NCBI GenBank assembly: GCA_015067125.1 | Contig: SVNB01000024.1 | Span: 1-18,220 of the forward strand | DNA length: 18,220 nucleotides | Direction of reading: 5' to 3' | DNA from: Oscillospiraceae bacterium | Lineage (GTDB): Bacteria; Bacillota; Clostridia; Oscillospirales; Ruminococcaceae | Part shown: positions 1 through 7,418 of the stretch, one piece after another | How the letters are laid out: every line of letters begins with the position of its first letter | How positions within the stretch are numbered: the stretch's first letter is position 1 | Position numbers and translations under genes: made by a program | Notes under the pieces: model-generated | Seen by the model: only the letters and a program-made list of their open reading frames with translations | Database searches by the model: none | What the model was told of the DNA's origin: nothing

Positions 1-1
1 C

Positions 2-193
2 CCAACCGGAACAGTAAGCCTTGGACACTATGCCGCAAGCAGTCCGCTTAAAAAAGCCGGCGCCGTAAGCGGGAAAAATATGACCACCGAAGCCGCTGTT
101 GCAAAACTTTATTATCTTTTAAGCTGTGGTTACTGCAAAGAAAAAATAGAAGAACTTATGGAAAAAGATATCTGCGGAGAGCTTGATGAATAA
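2..193 (+). CDS. ansA: L-asparaginase, type I (3' end only)
   Basis: This is the last 63 codons of a gene that enters from outside the window; the reading frame is open from base 2 to the TAA at 191-193. The translated tail has the pattern of the C-terminus of cytoplasmic type I asparaginases: GTVSLGHYA, a GAVSGKNMTTEAAVAKLYYLL stretch (here split as GAVSGKNMTTEAA and VAKLYYLLS) and a final GELDE, similar to E. coli AnsA, which ends with a closely related MTVEA..TKLHYLLS..GEL pattern. The enzyme hydrolyses asparagine to aspartate and ammonia. The catalytic threonines lie upstream and cannot be seen. The next gene starts 14 bases after the stop, so co-transcription is likely. The family call is from memory of conserved C-terminal residues. 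Confidence 0.82.
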   Translation, partial: PTGTVSLGHYAASSPLKKAGAVSGKNMTTEAAVAKLYYLLSCGYCKEKIEELMEKDICGELDE

Positions 194-207
194 AAGGCGG
201 TTAAACT

Positions 208-891
208 ATGTATGCGGATAAAATAAATTATGTTGAAAAAGGAACAGGAGAACCACTTATTCTTCTTCACGGCAACGGTGAAAATCTTTCTATCTTCAAT
301 AAATTTTCCGACGTTTTTTCCCAAAAGTTCCGCGTTATAGCGATAGATACGCGTGGGCACGGAAAAACCCCGATGGGAGAAGAGAATTTTTCGCTTTATC
401 AGTTTGCCGAAGACCTTAAGGAATTTATGGATTTTCATAATATAGAAAAAGCAAATATACTCGGCTTCAGCGACGGAGGCAACATAGCTTTGATATTTGC
501 TTCCAGATATCCTGAAAGAGTTATAAAGCTTATTGCAAACGGAGCAAATTCTAAACCTTCCGGTATGAAAAATTTTATTCACATCGGTATGTGGCTTGTT
601 TACGTTCTGGCCTGCGCTTTATCCGGAATATCCAAAAAACAGGCAAAAATCAAAATGCTTTATAAAATTATGCTTTTTGAACCAAATCTTACCGATGAAG
701 ATCTTAAAAAGATTTCCGCGCCGACCTTGATTCTTACCGGAACGGACGATATGATAAAAGAGAAAGAATCAAAATATCTTGCAAATACCATTCCCAATGC
801 AGAAATTTGTTTTGTACTTGGCGGACATTTTATCCTAAAAGAAAATTTTAAAGATTACTGCTTTGCAGTTAAAAAATTTCTTGATAAATAA
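208..891 (+). CDS. alpha/beta-fold hydrolase
   Basis: This 227-residue protein has a complete alpha/beta-hydrolase layout: an oxyanion-hole HGNGEN motif at residues 21-26, the RGHGKT turn at 49-54, the nucleophile elbow GFSDG with Ser88, an acidic residue in LTGTDDMI (Asp181) and a catalytic His207 in GGHF. A hydrophobic lid segment lies at about 126-141. The catalytic triad is intact, so it should be an active serine hydrolase or esterase, but the substrate cannot be deduced. ATG 208 is supported by AAGGCGG about 7 bases upstream. The gene sits between asparaginase and a cysteine hydrolase, with gaps of 14 and 12 bases, suggesting one small operon of hydrolases. No signal peptide is visible, so it is probably cytoplasmic. 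Confidence 0.88.
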   Translation: MYADKINYVEKGTGEPLILLHGNGENLSIFNKFSDVFSQKFRVIAIDTRGHGKTPMGEENFSLYQFAEDLKEFMDFHNIEKANILGFSDGGNIALIFASRYPERVIKLIANGANSKPSGMKNFIHIGMWLVYVLACALSGISKKQAKIKMLYKIMLFEPNLTDEDLKKISAPTLILTGTDDMIKEKESKYLANTIPNAEICFVLGGHFILKENFKDYCFAVKKFLDK

Positions 892-903
892 AGGAGAATT
901 ATT

Positions 904-1434
904 ATGAAAAAACTTCTTGTAGTAGTCGATTATCAGAACGATTTTGTTTCCGGCAGCCTTGGTTTTGAAGGCGCGGAGCTTCTTGATGAACGCATTGCCG
1001 CAAAAGTAGAAGCTTATCGCGCAGAAGGCCATGATATTATCTACACTATGGATACCCACGGCCCGGCTTATCTTGAAATGCAGGAGGGTAAAAAACTTCC
1101 CGTTGTTCATTGCCAGAACGGCACCGAAGGCTGGAAGCTTTATGGTAAAACCGGAGAAGTCTGCAAAGATGCCATGACCATCGGCAAACACACTTTCGGA
1201 AGCTTCGATCTTGCAATGCTTGTGCTCCATAAAGATTACAATTATGATGAAATCGAAATCTGCGGCGTAGTTACAAATATCTGCGTTATGGCAAACGCTG
1301 TTCTTCTTAAAACCGCACAGCCCGAAGCAGAAATTATCATTGATGCTCTTTGTGTTGGAAGCAACGATAAATCCCTTAACGACAAAGCTCTTGATGTTCT
1401 CGAAAGTATGCAGTTCACTGTTATCAACAGATAA
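904..1434 (+). CDS. isochorismatase/nicotinamidase-family cysteine hydrolase
   Basis: This 176-residue protein has the catalytic triad of the cysteine-hydrolase superfamily: Asp9 in VVDYQNDF, Lys95 in TIGKHTFGS and Cys127 in GVVTNICVMANA. Asp50 and His52 (TMDTHGP) and His69 (VVHCQNGTEGW) sit where nicotinamidases bind a metal ion, so conversion of nicotinamide to nicotinate (NAD salvage) is the best guess. The exact DWHP..H spacing of classical PncA is replaced by a DTH...Y/E pattern, so another amide or a related substrate is possible. ATG 904 follows an AAGGAG site 6-8 bases upstream. It is the last gene of the first unit and is followed by an intrinsic terminator. The family call is firm; the substrate is inference. 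Confidence 0.88.
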   Translation: MKKLLVVVDYQNDFVSGSLGFEGAELLDERIAAKVEAYRAEGHDIIYTMDTHGPAYLEMQEGKKLPVVHCQNGTEGWKLYGKTGEVCKDAMTIGKHTFGSFDLAMLVLHKDYNYDEIEICGVVTNICVMANAVLLKTAQPEAEIIIDALCVGSNDKSLNDKALDVLESMQFTVINR

Positions 1435-1455
1435 TTAAACAAAAATTCAAAATAT

Positions 1456-1487
1456 AAAAGCGCGGATTTTTTCTGCGCTTTTTGTTT
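1456..1487 (+). terminator. intrinsic terminator after the hydrolase unit
   Basis: AAAAGCGC (1456-1463) pairs perfectly with GCGCTTTT (1475-1482). The loop is T-rich and the stem runs into TTTTGTTTATTT. It ends the asparaginase/hydrolase unit before the ligA promoter. Confidence 0.8.
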
Positions 1488-1513
1488 ATTTAAAAGGTAA
1501 AAAGTGATATAAT
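1485..1513 (+). promoter_or_regulatory. sigma-A-type promoter of ligA (extended -10)
   Basis: TGATATAAT at 1505-1513 is a perfect extended -10 (TG-N-TATAAT). The hexamer 17 bases upstream (TTTATT, 1485-1490) is only a weak -35, as is common when the extended -10 is strong. A second TATAAT lies at 1519-1524. The predicted start near 1520 gives a leader of about 25 bases containing the CCGGAGGA ribosome site of ligA. Confidence 0.6.
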
Positions 1514-1545
1514 AATTCTATAATTTTATTTTCCGGAGGATATTT

Positions 1546-3531
1546 ATGGATAAAACTACCGCCGAAAAAAGAATAAACGAGCTTCGCGATCTGGTGCGCT
1601 ATCACAGCAGACTTTATTATGAACTGGATGCACCTGAACTTGATGACTATGAATATGATATGCTTTATCATGAACTGCTTGATCTGGAACTGGAATATCC
1701 TGAATTTCAGTCTGAGGATTCTCCTACACAAAAAGTGGGCGGTGCTGCTTCTCTTAAATTCGAGCCTGTTCAGCATATTGTTCAGATGGGAAGCTTGCAG
1801 GACGTTTTCAGCTATGAAGAACTGTTTGAATTTGACGGCAGAGTACGTTCTGTAATAGAAAAACCGGAATACGTCGTTGAACCGAAAATAGACGGTCTTT
1901 CGGTTTCTCTTGAATACCGAAACGGAATTTTTGTGCGCGGTTCCACCCGCGGAGACGGCTTTGTAGGCGAGGACGTTACACACAATCTGCTTACAATAGC
2001 TTCCATTCCCAAAAAGATAGATTGTCCGGAAGTTTCTTATCTTGAACTTCGTGGTGAAGTCTATATTTCCAAAGAAACTTTTAAAAAACTTGTTGATGCG
2101 CAGGAACTTGCCGGAGAAAAACCTTTTAAAAATCCTCGTAACGCGGCAGCAGGTTCTCTGCGGCAGAAAGACCCCAGAATAAGCGCAAAGCGCGGATTAG
2201 ATATCTTTATTTTTAACATTCAGCAGTGCGAAGGAAAAACCTTTGCAAGCCACAGCGAAAGCCTTGATTTTGTAAAAAGTCTTGGTTTTCCCGTATCTGT
2301 TCTTTATAACAGATACAGCAATATTCACGAAGCTGTTGAAAATATAAAATATATAGGTGAAAACCGCGAAAACTTTACTTTTGATATTGACGGCGCGGTT
2401 ATAAAAGTAAACAACCTTTTGGAAAGGGAACAGCTTGGTTCCACTGCAAAATATCCAAAATGGGCCGTTGCTTTTAAGTATCCTCCGGAAGAAAAAATCA
2501 CAACGCTTCTTGATATAGAAGTTAAGGTTGGAAGAACAGGTGCGCTTACTCCCACTGCTGTTTTTGAACCTATTCAGCTTGCGGGAACAAGCGTTTCGCG
2601 TGCGGTTCTTCATAACCAGGATTTTATTGATTCCAAAAATATAAATATTGGTGACAGCATTATAGTAAGAAAAGCAGGCGAAATCATTCCCGAGGTGGTT
2701 GCGCTGGCCGCCAAAGGCCCGAAAGAGGGGACTTTTAAACTTCCGGAACACTGTCCTGCCTGCGGCACAAAAGCCGTCAGAGAGGCGGACGAGGCTGTTC
2801 TGCGGTGCCCCAACCCCAACTGCCCCGCGCAGCTATTGCGCAGTCTTATACATTTTGCAAGCCGTGATGCAATGGATATTGACGGAATGGGTCCGGCGAT
2901 ACTTTCCATGCTTGTGGAAAAAGGCATAATTAAATCACAGGCAGATATTTATACAATTAAAGCAGAGGATATTTCTTCAATAGAAAGAATGGGCGCAAAA
3001 TCCGCTGCAAATTTAATTTCCGCTATAGAAAAATCCAAATCCGCCGGTCTTGCAAGACTTGTTTATGCTCTCGGAATCCGCAACATAGGCAGAAAAACAG
3101 CCGATATTCTGGCAGAAAGATTTGGAAGTATTGATGAACTTATGGCTGCGGATTTTGATGAACTTTGTTCCATAGACGGTTTTGGAGATGTTATGGCAAA
3201 ATCACTTATTGATTATTTTACTCTTGAACAGTCGAAGGTTCTTATAGAAAAACTCCGCGGATTCGGTATTGATCTTACCGCGGAAAAGAAAGAAAAAACA
3301 GATATTTTTGCCGGACTTACTTTTGTTCTTACAGGAACTCTTCCTACTATGACAAGAAACGAAGCTTCAGATATAATCATTGCAAACGGAGGAAAAGTTT
3401 CTTCTTCCGTTTCCAAAAAAACAAGCTTTGTTCTTGCCGGTGAAGAAGCCGGAAGCAAACTTACAAAAGCCCAAAGCCTTGGCGTAAAGATAATTGATGA
3501 AAACGAATTTTTGGAAATGGTAAAACAATAA
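1546..3531 (+). CDS. ligA: NAD+-dependent DNA ligase LigA
   Basis: LigA seals DNA nicks in replication and repair, using NAD+ and releasing NMN. The 661-residue length is normal for the family. In order there is an N-terminal Ia domain (about 1-60, with YYELDAPELDDYEYD), the adenylation domain with catalytic Lys114 in EPKIDG, the OB fold (about 315-395), a four-cysteine zinc finger (Cys403, Cys406, Cys421, Cys426), helix-hairpin-helix repeats (about 430-580) and a C-terminal BRCT domain (about 590-661, with FVLTGTLPTMTRNEA). All key residues are present. ATG 1546 is preceded by CCGGAGGATATT, an ideal ribosome site. In many Firmicutes ligA follows pcrA; here it is monocistronic, with its own promoter and a different neighbour on each side. 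Confidence 0.98.
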   Translation: MDKTTAEKRINELRDLVRYHSRLYYELDAPELDDYEYDMLYHELLDLELEYPEFQSEDSPTQKVGGAASLKFEPVQHIVQMGSLQDVFSYEELFEFDGRVRSVIEKPEYVVEPKIDGLSVSLEYRNGIFVRGSTRGDGFVGEDVTHNLLTIASIPKKIDCPEVSYLELRGEVYISKETFKKLVDAQELAGEKPFKNPRNAAAGSLRQKDPRISAKRGLDIFIFNIQQCEGKTFASHSESLDFVKSLGFPVSVLYNRYSNIHEAVENIKYIGENRENFTFDIDGAVIKVNNLLEREQLGSTAKYPKWAVAFKYPPEEKITTLLDIEVKVGRTGALTPTAVFEPIQLAGTSVSRAVLHNQDFIDSKNINIGDSIIVRKAGEIIPEVVALAAKGPKEGTFKLPEHCPACGTKAVREADEAVLRCPNPNCPAQLLRSLIHFASRDAMDIDGMGPAILSMLVEKGIIKSQADIYTIKAEDISSIERMGAKSAANLISAIEKSKSAGLARLVYALGIRNIGRKTADILAERFGSIDELMAADFDELCSIDGFGDVMAKSLIDYFTLEQSKVLIEKLRGFGIDLTAEKKEKTDIFAGLTFVLTGTLPTMTRNEASDIIIANGGKVSSSVSKKTSFVLAGEEAGSKLTKAQSLGVKIIDENEFLEMVKQ

Positions 3532-3552
3532 ATGTAAAAGTTTTTTTACATT
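3531..3552 (+). other. weak AT-rich hairpin after ligA
   Basis: AATGTAAAA (3531-3539) can pair with TTTTACATT (3544-3552) across a four-base loop. Only one pair is G-C and no U-tract follows, so it would be a poor terminator. It is nevertheless the only candidate for ending ligA transcription before the next promoter. Confidence 0.3.
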
Positions 3553-3561
3553 AAAAACTGC

Positions 3562-3609
3562 TGTTATAAATTTCTTTGATTGACCTTTAACAGTCACTTT
3601 ATTTATTAT
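3562..3609 (+). promoter_or_regulatory. promoter region of the XRE regulator gene
   Basis: Two candidates are visible. TGTTATAAA at 3562-3570 is an extended -10 and would start RNA near 3577, giving a leader of about 50 bases with an intact ribosome site. TTGACC (3580-3585), an 18-base spacer and TATTAT (3604-3609) is a better hexamer pair, but it would start RNA inside the GGGAGG ribosome site at 3615-3620. The first is therefore preferred. Confidence 0.45.
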
Positions 3610-3627
3610 AAAAAGGGAGGTGACCTT
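3581..3627 (+). promoter_or_regulatory. TGACC repeats, possible operator
   Basis: TGACCTT occurs twice (3581-3587 and 3621-3627), a GTCAC copy in opposite orientation lies at 3593-3597, and the downstream copy sits in a GGTGACC palindrome (3619-3625) overlapping the end of the ribosome site. Such repeats around the start of an XRE regulator gene would suit self-repression. This is inference from position only; the repeats are short. Confidence 0.25.
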
Positions 3628-3628
3628 G

Positions 3629-4264
3629 ATGGATATCGGAGAAAAACTTAAATGCGCACGCAGTTCGGCGCAACTTACTCAGGAACAGGCGGCAGAAGCG
3701 CTTGGCGTAAGCAGACAAACTATTTCAAACTGGGAAAACGAAAAAACGTATCCGGATATCATTGCCGTTATAAAAATGAGCGATATTTATAATATAAGCC
3801 TTGATGAACTTCTTAAAGGCAGCAATAAATCGGATTATTTCAGCTATCTTGAAGAAAGCACCAATATGGTAAAAATTAAAAAGCATTTTTCCGAAATTTT
3901 AATTATAATTGCTTTTTTAATAATTTTTGCCGTTTCTCTTTTGGTGTTCTGGTGCTTTATAAGCGGAAGCGATGCTTTGGGATACGCACTTGTATTTTTA
4001 TATATTGTTTTTCCGGTTACAATACTGATTTTATCATTCTTAATCGGTCGAAGAGAATTATTCGGAAGAAAAAACTTTTATTCATCAATTATATTTGGAA
4101 TTATGTATATGCTTGCAGAATATTTAACTTTTAATATGGCAAACATGATATCATTCAATAAATTAAATATTCCTCATTTTGAATTGATTTTAATCGGAAC
4201 GGCAATATCCGCATCGGGTTACATCGCCGGAAAAATGATAAAACATATTATTAAAAAGCGATAA
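3629..4264 (+). CDS. XRE-family regulator with four membrane segments
   Basis: The 211-residue product has an N-terminal Cro/C1-type helix-turn-helix (about 3-60; LTQEQAAEALGVSRQTISNWE contains the recognition helix). A membrane domain follows, with hydrophobic segments at about 89-111, 118-140, 149-168 and 183-205 and a basic C-terminus. It should be a membrane-anchored DNA-binding regulator; the signal and targets are unknown. An in-frame GTG at 3620 overlaps the GGGAGG ribosome site, so ATG 3629 (spacer of 8 bases) is the better start. It is transcribed alone: promoter candidates lie just upstream, and a strong terminator lies between it and spoIIIAA. Its proximity to the sporulation operon does not by itself imply that it controls it. 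Confidence 0.88.
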   Translation: MDIGEKLKCARSSAQLTQEQAAEALGVSRQTISNWENEKTYPDIIAVIKMSDIYNISLDELLKGSNKSDYFSYLEESTNMVKIKKHFSEILIIIAFLIIFAVSLLVFWCFISGSDALGYALVFLYIVFPVTILILSFLIGRRELFGRKNFYSSIIFGIMYMLAEYLTFNMANMISFNKLNIPHFELILIGTAISASGYIAGKMIKHIIKKR

Positions 4265-4271
4265 TAAATTT

Positions 4272-4304
4272 GAACCGCAGAGAATTTTCTCTGCGGTTCT
4301 TTGC
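4272..4304 (+). terminator. strong intrinsic terminator after the XRE gene
   Basis: GAACCGCAGAG (4272-4282) pairs perfectly with CTCTGCGGTTC (4289-4299), an 11-bp stem with a six-base loop, followed by TTTGCATATTT. It separates the regulator from the spoIIIA operon. Confidence 0.88.
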
Positions 4305-4331
4305 ATATTTCAAAGCCTGTCCTCATAAGCT
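4302..4331 (+). promoter_or_regulatory. candidate sigma-E promoter of the spoIIIA operon
   Basis: TGCATATT (4302-4309), a 14-base spacer and CATAAGCT (4324-4331) resemble the mother-cell sigma-E consensus as known in Bacillus (GKMATATT, 13-14 bases, CATACAMT): 7 of 8 in the -35 and 6 of 8 in the -10. RNA would start near 4338, just before the AGGAGG site (4341-4346) of spoIIIAA. In Bacillus subtilis spoIIIA is transcribed by sigma-E. The -35 lies in the T-tract of the preceding terminator. Confidence 0.55.
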
Positions 4332-4351
4332 TTGGTAAAAAGGAGGACAAG

Positions 4352-5215
4352 ATGATGGATTTTAAAAATTTGATCTTAAAACTTGGTCCGGCTGGAAAAG
4401 AAATAGAAAACACAAAAATTCCTTTTAATAAAATAAGAGAAATACTTATATCAACGGGCCGGAAAACAAGAATATTTACAGCCGAAGGCATATCTGTAAC
4501 AGAAAAAGGAATTGCAGATAAAGAAACAATGCAAAGTATTTTTGCCGCTCTTTGTGAACATTCCGTACACACCTATAAAAATGAAATACAAAAAGGATAC
4601 ATAACAATTCCCGGCGGAATCCGCATAGGAATTTGCGGAACAGCCGTTTATGAAAACGATAAAATTGCGGGAATTAAAGATATTTCTGCCCTTAATATCC
4701 GTATTCCGCACGAAATTTTCGGAGCTTCCGAAAAAATCATTCCTTACTGTAATAAACACGGAATTCTTATAATAGGGCCGCCCTGTTCCGGAAAAACCAC
4801 CATTCTTCGCGATATTGCAAGAAATATAAGCAAAAAACAAAAAACCGTAATTGTTGATGAGCGTTCCGAAATCGCAGGTACCTTTCATTCAAATCCCTGT
4901 TTTGACGTCGGGTGCTCGTGCGTGCTCAATGCTTTTGATAAAAAAGACGGCATGAGCATTGCTGTAAGAGTGCTTGCGCCGGAAGTTATTATATGTGACG
5001 AATTCGGAGGAAAAGACGATCTGGAAAACGCTATGTTTGCTATGAAAAGCGGAGTTAACGTAATAGCGAGCATGCATTCGCTTGACGTAAATGATTTTTT
5101 AAACAAGCCGTGCTCAAAAGAACTTATTCAAAGCGGAGTTTTTGAATACTTTGTTTTTTTAAAAAAGAACTGCGGGACAGATAAAATCCTCTGCAGAAAG
5201 GATTTTTTATGCTGA
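4352..5215 (+). CDS. spoIIIAA: stage III sporulation protein AA (ATPase)
   Basis: SpoIIIAA is the secretion-type ATPase thought to power the channel that the mother cell builds into the engulfed forespore. The 287-residue product has a Walker A motif GPPCSGKT at 142-149 and a Walker B VIICDE with Asp216 and Glu217, followed by a SMHS segment (240-243) that resembles the His motif of type II/IV secretion ATPases. The frame is open upstream to 4301, but the AGGAGG at 4341-4346 sets the start at ATG 4352; the adjacent ATG 4355 (spacer of 8) is equally possible. The last seven bases overlap spoIIIAB, indicating translational coupling. A cysteine-rich patch (Cys183, Cys188, Cys190) is a local peculiarity with no assigned role. 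Confidence 0.95.
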   Translation: MMDFKNLILKLGPAGKEIENTKIPFNKIREILISTGRKTRIFTAEGISVTEKGIADKETMQSIFAALCEHSVHTYKNEIQKGYITIPGGIRIGICGTAVYENDKIAGIKDISALNIRIPHEIFGASEKIIPYCNKHGILIIGPPCSGKTTILRDIARNISKKQKTVIVDERSEIAGTFHSNPCFDVGCSCVLNAFDKKDGMSIAVRVLAPEVIICDEFGGKDDLENAMFAMKSGVNVIASMHSLDVNDFLNKPCSKELIQSGVFEYFVFLKKNCGTDKILCRKDFLC

Positions 5216-5697
5216 AGACATTTGGCATAATACTTGTATTTTCGGCTTTTGTTTTTGGCGGTTTTTATTTTTCCAAAAAAGAACTTGCAGCACTCAAAAG
5301 CATAAAGCGGGCAGAACAGTTTTTGTATAATATTATTCTTTGCGTACAAAACGAGCACATGACTGTTGTTGATATTTTTAAGGCAGCAGAAAAAAGCGGC
5401 GATGCCGCCACAAAAGCTTTTTTGAATAATATTGATATGAACCATCTGGAAGACGCACCGAAAGCGGCGGAAATATCGGGTTTTTCCGCAAATAAAACCG
5501 TTACGGAAGTACTTTGCGAAGTATTCTTTGTTCTTGGAAGATATTCTGCGGAAGAACAGATAAAAGAAATAAGTTTTTGCAGAAAAAAGCTTCTGCAGTT
5601 ATATGAAAAAAACAAAGATACATCAGAAAACAAAGCCAAACTATGTATTTACATAGGATTTTTTTGTGGGATTTCTGTGGCGGTTATGTTAATTTAA
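5209..5697 (+). CDS. spoIIIAB: stage III sporulation protein AB
   Basis: This 162-residue membrane protein is the second gene of the operon and is needed for forespore engulfment-stage signalling. It has an N-terminal hydrophobic segment (about 3-22) and a C-terminal one (about 145-162) around a soluble helical domain, the layout expected of SpoIIIAB, which resembles type II secretion GspF-like platform proteins. The LGRYSAEEQ segment (about 109-117) is characteristic of the family. It overlaps spoIIIAA by seven bases, and its ribosome site (AGAAAGGA) lies inside that gene. Confidence 0.93.
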   Translation: MLKTFGIILVFSAFVFGGFYFSKKELAALKSIKRAEQFLYNIILCVQNEHMTVVDIFKAAEKSGDAATKAFLNNIDMNHLEDAPKAAEISGFSANKTVTEVLCEVFFVLGRYSAEEQIKEISFCRKKLLQLYEKNKDTSENKAKLCIYIGFFCGISVAVMLI

Positions 5698-5716
5698 TTC
5701 TTTGGAGGAATATAAA

Positions 5717-5911
5717 ATGGAAGTTGATATGATTTTTAGAATTGCCGCGATCGGAATAATTGTTGCCGTGCTCAACCAGGTGCTCATAAGATCCGGCAGG
5801 GAAGAACAGGCAATGATGACAACCCTTGCCGGGCTTATTGTTGTGCTTATGATGCTCATCGGAGAAATCAGCAATCTTTTTGATACGGTAAAATCGGTGT
5901 TTGGATTATGA
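5717..5911 (+). CDS. spoIIIAC: stage III sporulation protein AC
   Basis: This 64-residue membrane protein has two hydrophobic helices (about 5-22 and 35-55) and the conserved family features RSGREEQA, TTLAGLIVV and a C-terminal FDTVKSVFGL. It is an inner-membrane component of the SpoIIIA complex. The frame is open a few codons upstream, but TTGGAGGA at 5702-5709 ends 7 bases before ATG 5717, and that start matches the usual MEVD beginning. It overlaps spoIIIAD by four bases (ATGA). Confidence 0.95.
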   Translation: MEVDMIFRIAAIGIIVAVLNQVLIRSGREEQAMMTTLAGLIVVLMMLIGEISNLFDTVKSVFGL

Positions 5912-6300
5912 ATGAAATATTTACCGTTGCCGGGCTTGCCGTGGTATCTTCCGGAATAGCTGTTTTGCTTAAACAATATAAACCCGAATACGCGTTTGGA
6001 GCAGTATTTGCTTTTGGAATCATAATAATGCTCTATATCATCGGCTTTTTTCGGGAAATATTTGAGCTTTTGCAAAATCTTATTTCTTTTTCCGGAATTA
6101 AAGAAAGCAATTTTGATATCGTTCTGAAGTGTTCCGGAATTTGCCTTGTTACAAAAATCGCATCGGATTCCTGCAAGGACTGCGGAAACGAATCTGTTTC
6201 ATCTAAAGTGGAACTTGCCGGAAAAGCATTGATGATTTTATGTGCCGTTCCTCTTATGGAAGAAATAATGGAACTTATTAAAATTTTTATGGAAATATGA
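5908..6300 (+). CDS. spoIIIAD: stage III sporulation protein AD
   Basis: This 130-residue membrane protein has hydrophobic segments at about 5-22, 29-50 and 103-117. The signature DSCKDCGNESVSSKVELAGK (about 87-106) closely follows the conserved D.C.D.G...S.VELAGK pattern of SpoIIIAD. It is an inner-membrane part of the SpoIIIA channel complex. Start and stop overlap both neighbours by four bases, so expression is translationally coupled to spoIIIAC and spoIIIAE. Confidence 0.95.
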   Translation: MNEIFTVAGLAVVSSGIAVLLKQYKPEYAFGAVFAFGIIIMLYIIGFFREIFELLQNLISFSGIKESNFDIVLKCSGICLVTKIASDSCKDCGNESVSSKVELAGKALMILCAVPLMEEIMELIKIFMEI

Positions 6301-7418
6301 AAAATAAAATATTTGTACTTTATATTCTGCTTTTCTCCTTTTTTCTTTGCGGAGCGGCTTTTGAAAATGATCTTGTTGATAAACAGCTTTCCGCTTTGGA
6401 AAAATACGAAAACACTTCCGTTTTATCCGAAGAAACCAAAGAAATCTTATCCGCTATTGGAATAGAAGAAGCGGACGCGGAAAAAATTCTTTCATTTTCA
6501 TTAAAAGACTTAATAAAACTTGTCTGGAAAAGTCTTACACAGAAAATAAAAGAACCTATCAAAGCAATTGCTTCTGTTACAGCGGCGGTACTTATTTGCT
6601 CGCTTATAAAAAATTTTTGCGAAGACTTTTCTGCCGCAGGAAAGATTATAAATTTTTCCGCCGTTATTGCTGTATCCTGTGCAATAATGCTTCCTCTTAA
6701 AAATATTATGGAATATTCCGCAAAAGTAATAGAAGAAAGTTCTGACTTTATGCTAGGATTTATACCTGTATATTCTTCGGCCGCTGTTTCCTTCGGGAAC
6801 GTTTCTTCCGCCGTAGGCTACCGGACGCTTATGCTTGGAACAGCCACCGCGATATCTCAGATTTCTTCGGAAATAGTAATGCCTTTGATAAGCATATATT
6901 TTGCCATGTGCATAGCCGGTTCTGTTTCGGATCTGAATATCGGAGAGATATCCAAATATTTTAAAAATTTTTCTGTATGGATACTTGGGGCTTCAATGAC
7001 TGTTTTTTCCGGAATCCTTGGATTAGGAACGCTGATAAGTTCTTCTGCCGACAGTTCGTTTAATAAAACAGCAAAATTTCTTATAGGAAGTGCTGTTCCT
7101 GTTGTTGGAGGTACAATTTCTGATGCTTTGACAACCCTTAAGGGGTGCCTTTCTGTAACAAAAAACGTATTTGGAATTTACGGAATAATTGTAACAGCGG
7201 CAATTTTTATTCCGCCGATCATATCGGTCATTTCATGGAAAATATGCCTTTCGGCAGCTTCTGCCGTATGCGGAATTGCCGAAAACAAAGAACTTTGCGG
7301 GCTTTTAAAATCCGCTTCTTATGTTATGGGAATTATGCTTGCACTTCTGGTATCCATATCAATAATGTTTATTTTTTCCGTAGCTGTGCTGCTTATGGCA
7401 GGAGGTGCTTTGCCTTGA
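6297..7418 (+). CDS. spoIIIAE: stage III sporulation protein AE
   Basis: SpoIIIAE is the large polytopic protein of the SpoIIIA complex. This one has 373 residues, near the usual size. It begins with a signal-like hydrophobic stretch (about 5-20), then has an amphipathic acidic region and membrane segments at about 90-105, 117-136, 194-212, 226-248, 293-313 and 345-369. The SFNKTAKFLIGSAVPVVGG region (254-272) is the conserved family core. ATG 6297 overlaps the spoIIIAD stop, and the last four bases overlap the TTG start of spoIIIAF. Confidence 0.95.
   Translation: MKNKIFVLYILLFSFFLCGAAFENDLVDKQLSALEKYENTSVLSEETKEILSAIGIEEADAEKILSFSLKDLIKLVWKSLTQKIKEPIKAIASVTAAVLICSLIKNFCEDFSAAGKIINFSAVIAVSCAIMLPLKNIMEYSAKVIEESSDFMLGFIPVYSSAAVSFGNVSSAVGYRTLMLGTATAISQISSEIVMPLISIYFAMCIAGSVSDLNIGEISKYFKNFSVWILGASMTVFSGILGLGTLISSSADSSFNKTAKFLIGSAVPVVGGTISDALTTLKGCLSVTKNVFGIYGIIVTAAIFIPPIISVISWKICLSAASAVCGIAENKELCGLLKSASYVMGIMLALLVSISIMFIFSVAVLLMAGGALP

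Noticed and set aside
3571..3585. A CTTTGAT stretch before the XRE gene considered as another boxA
   Set aside because: It matches only the central CTTTGA and lacks both the TGTT start and the AAAA end of the element.
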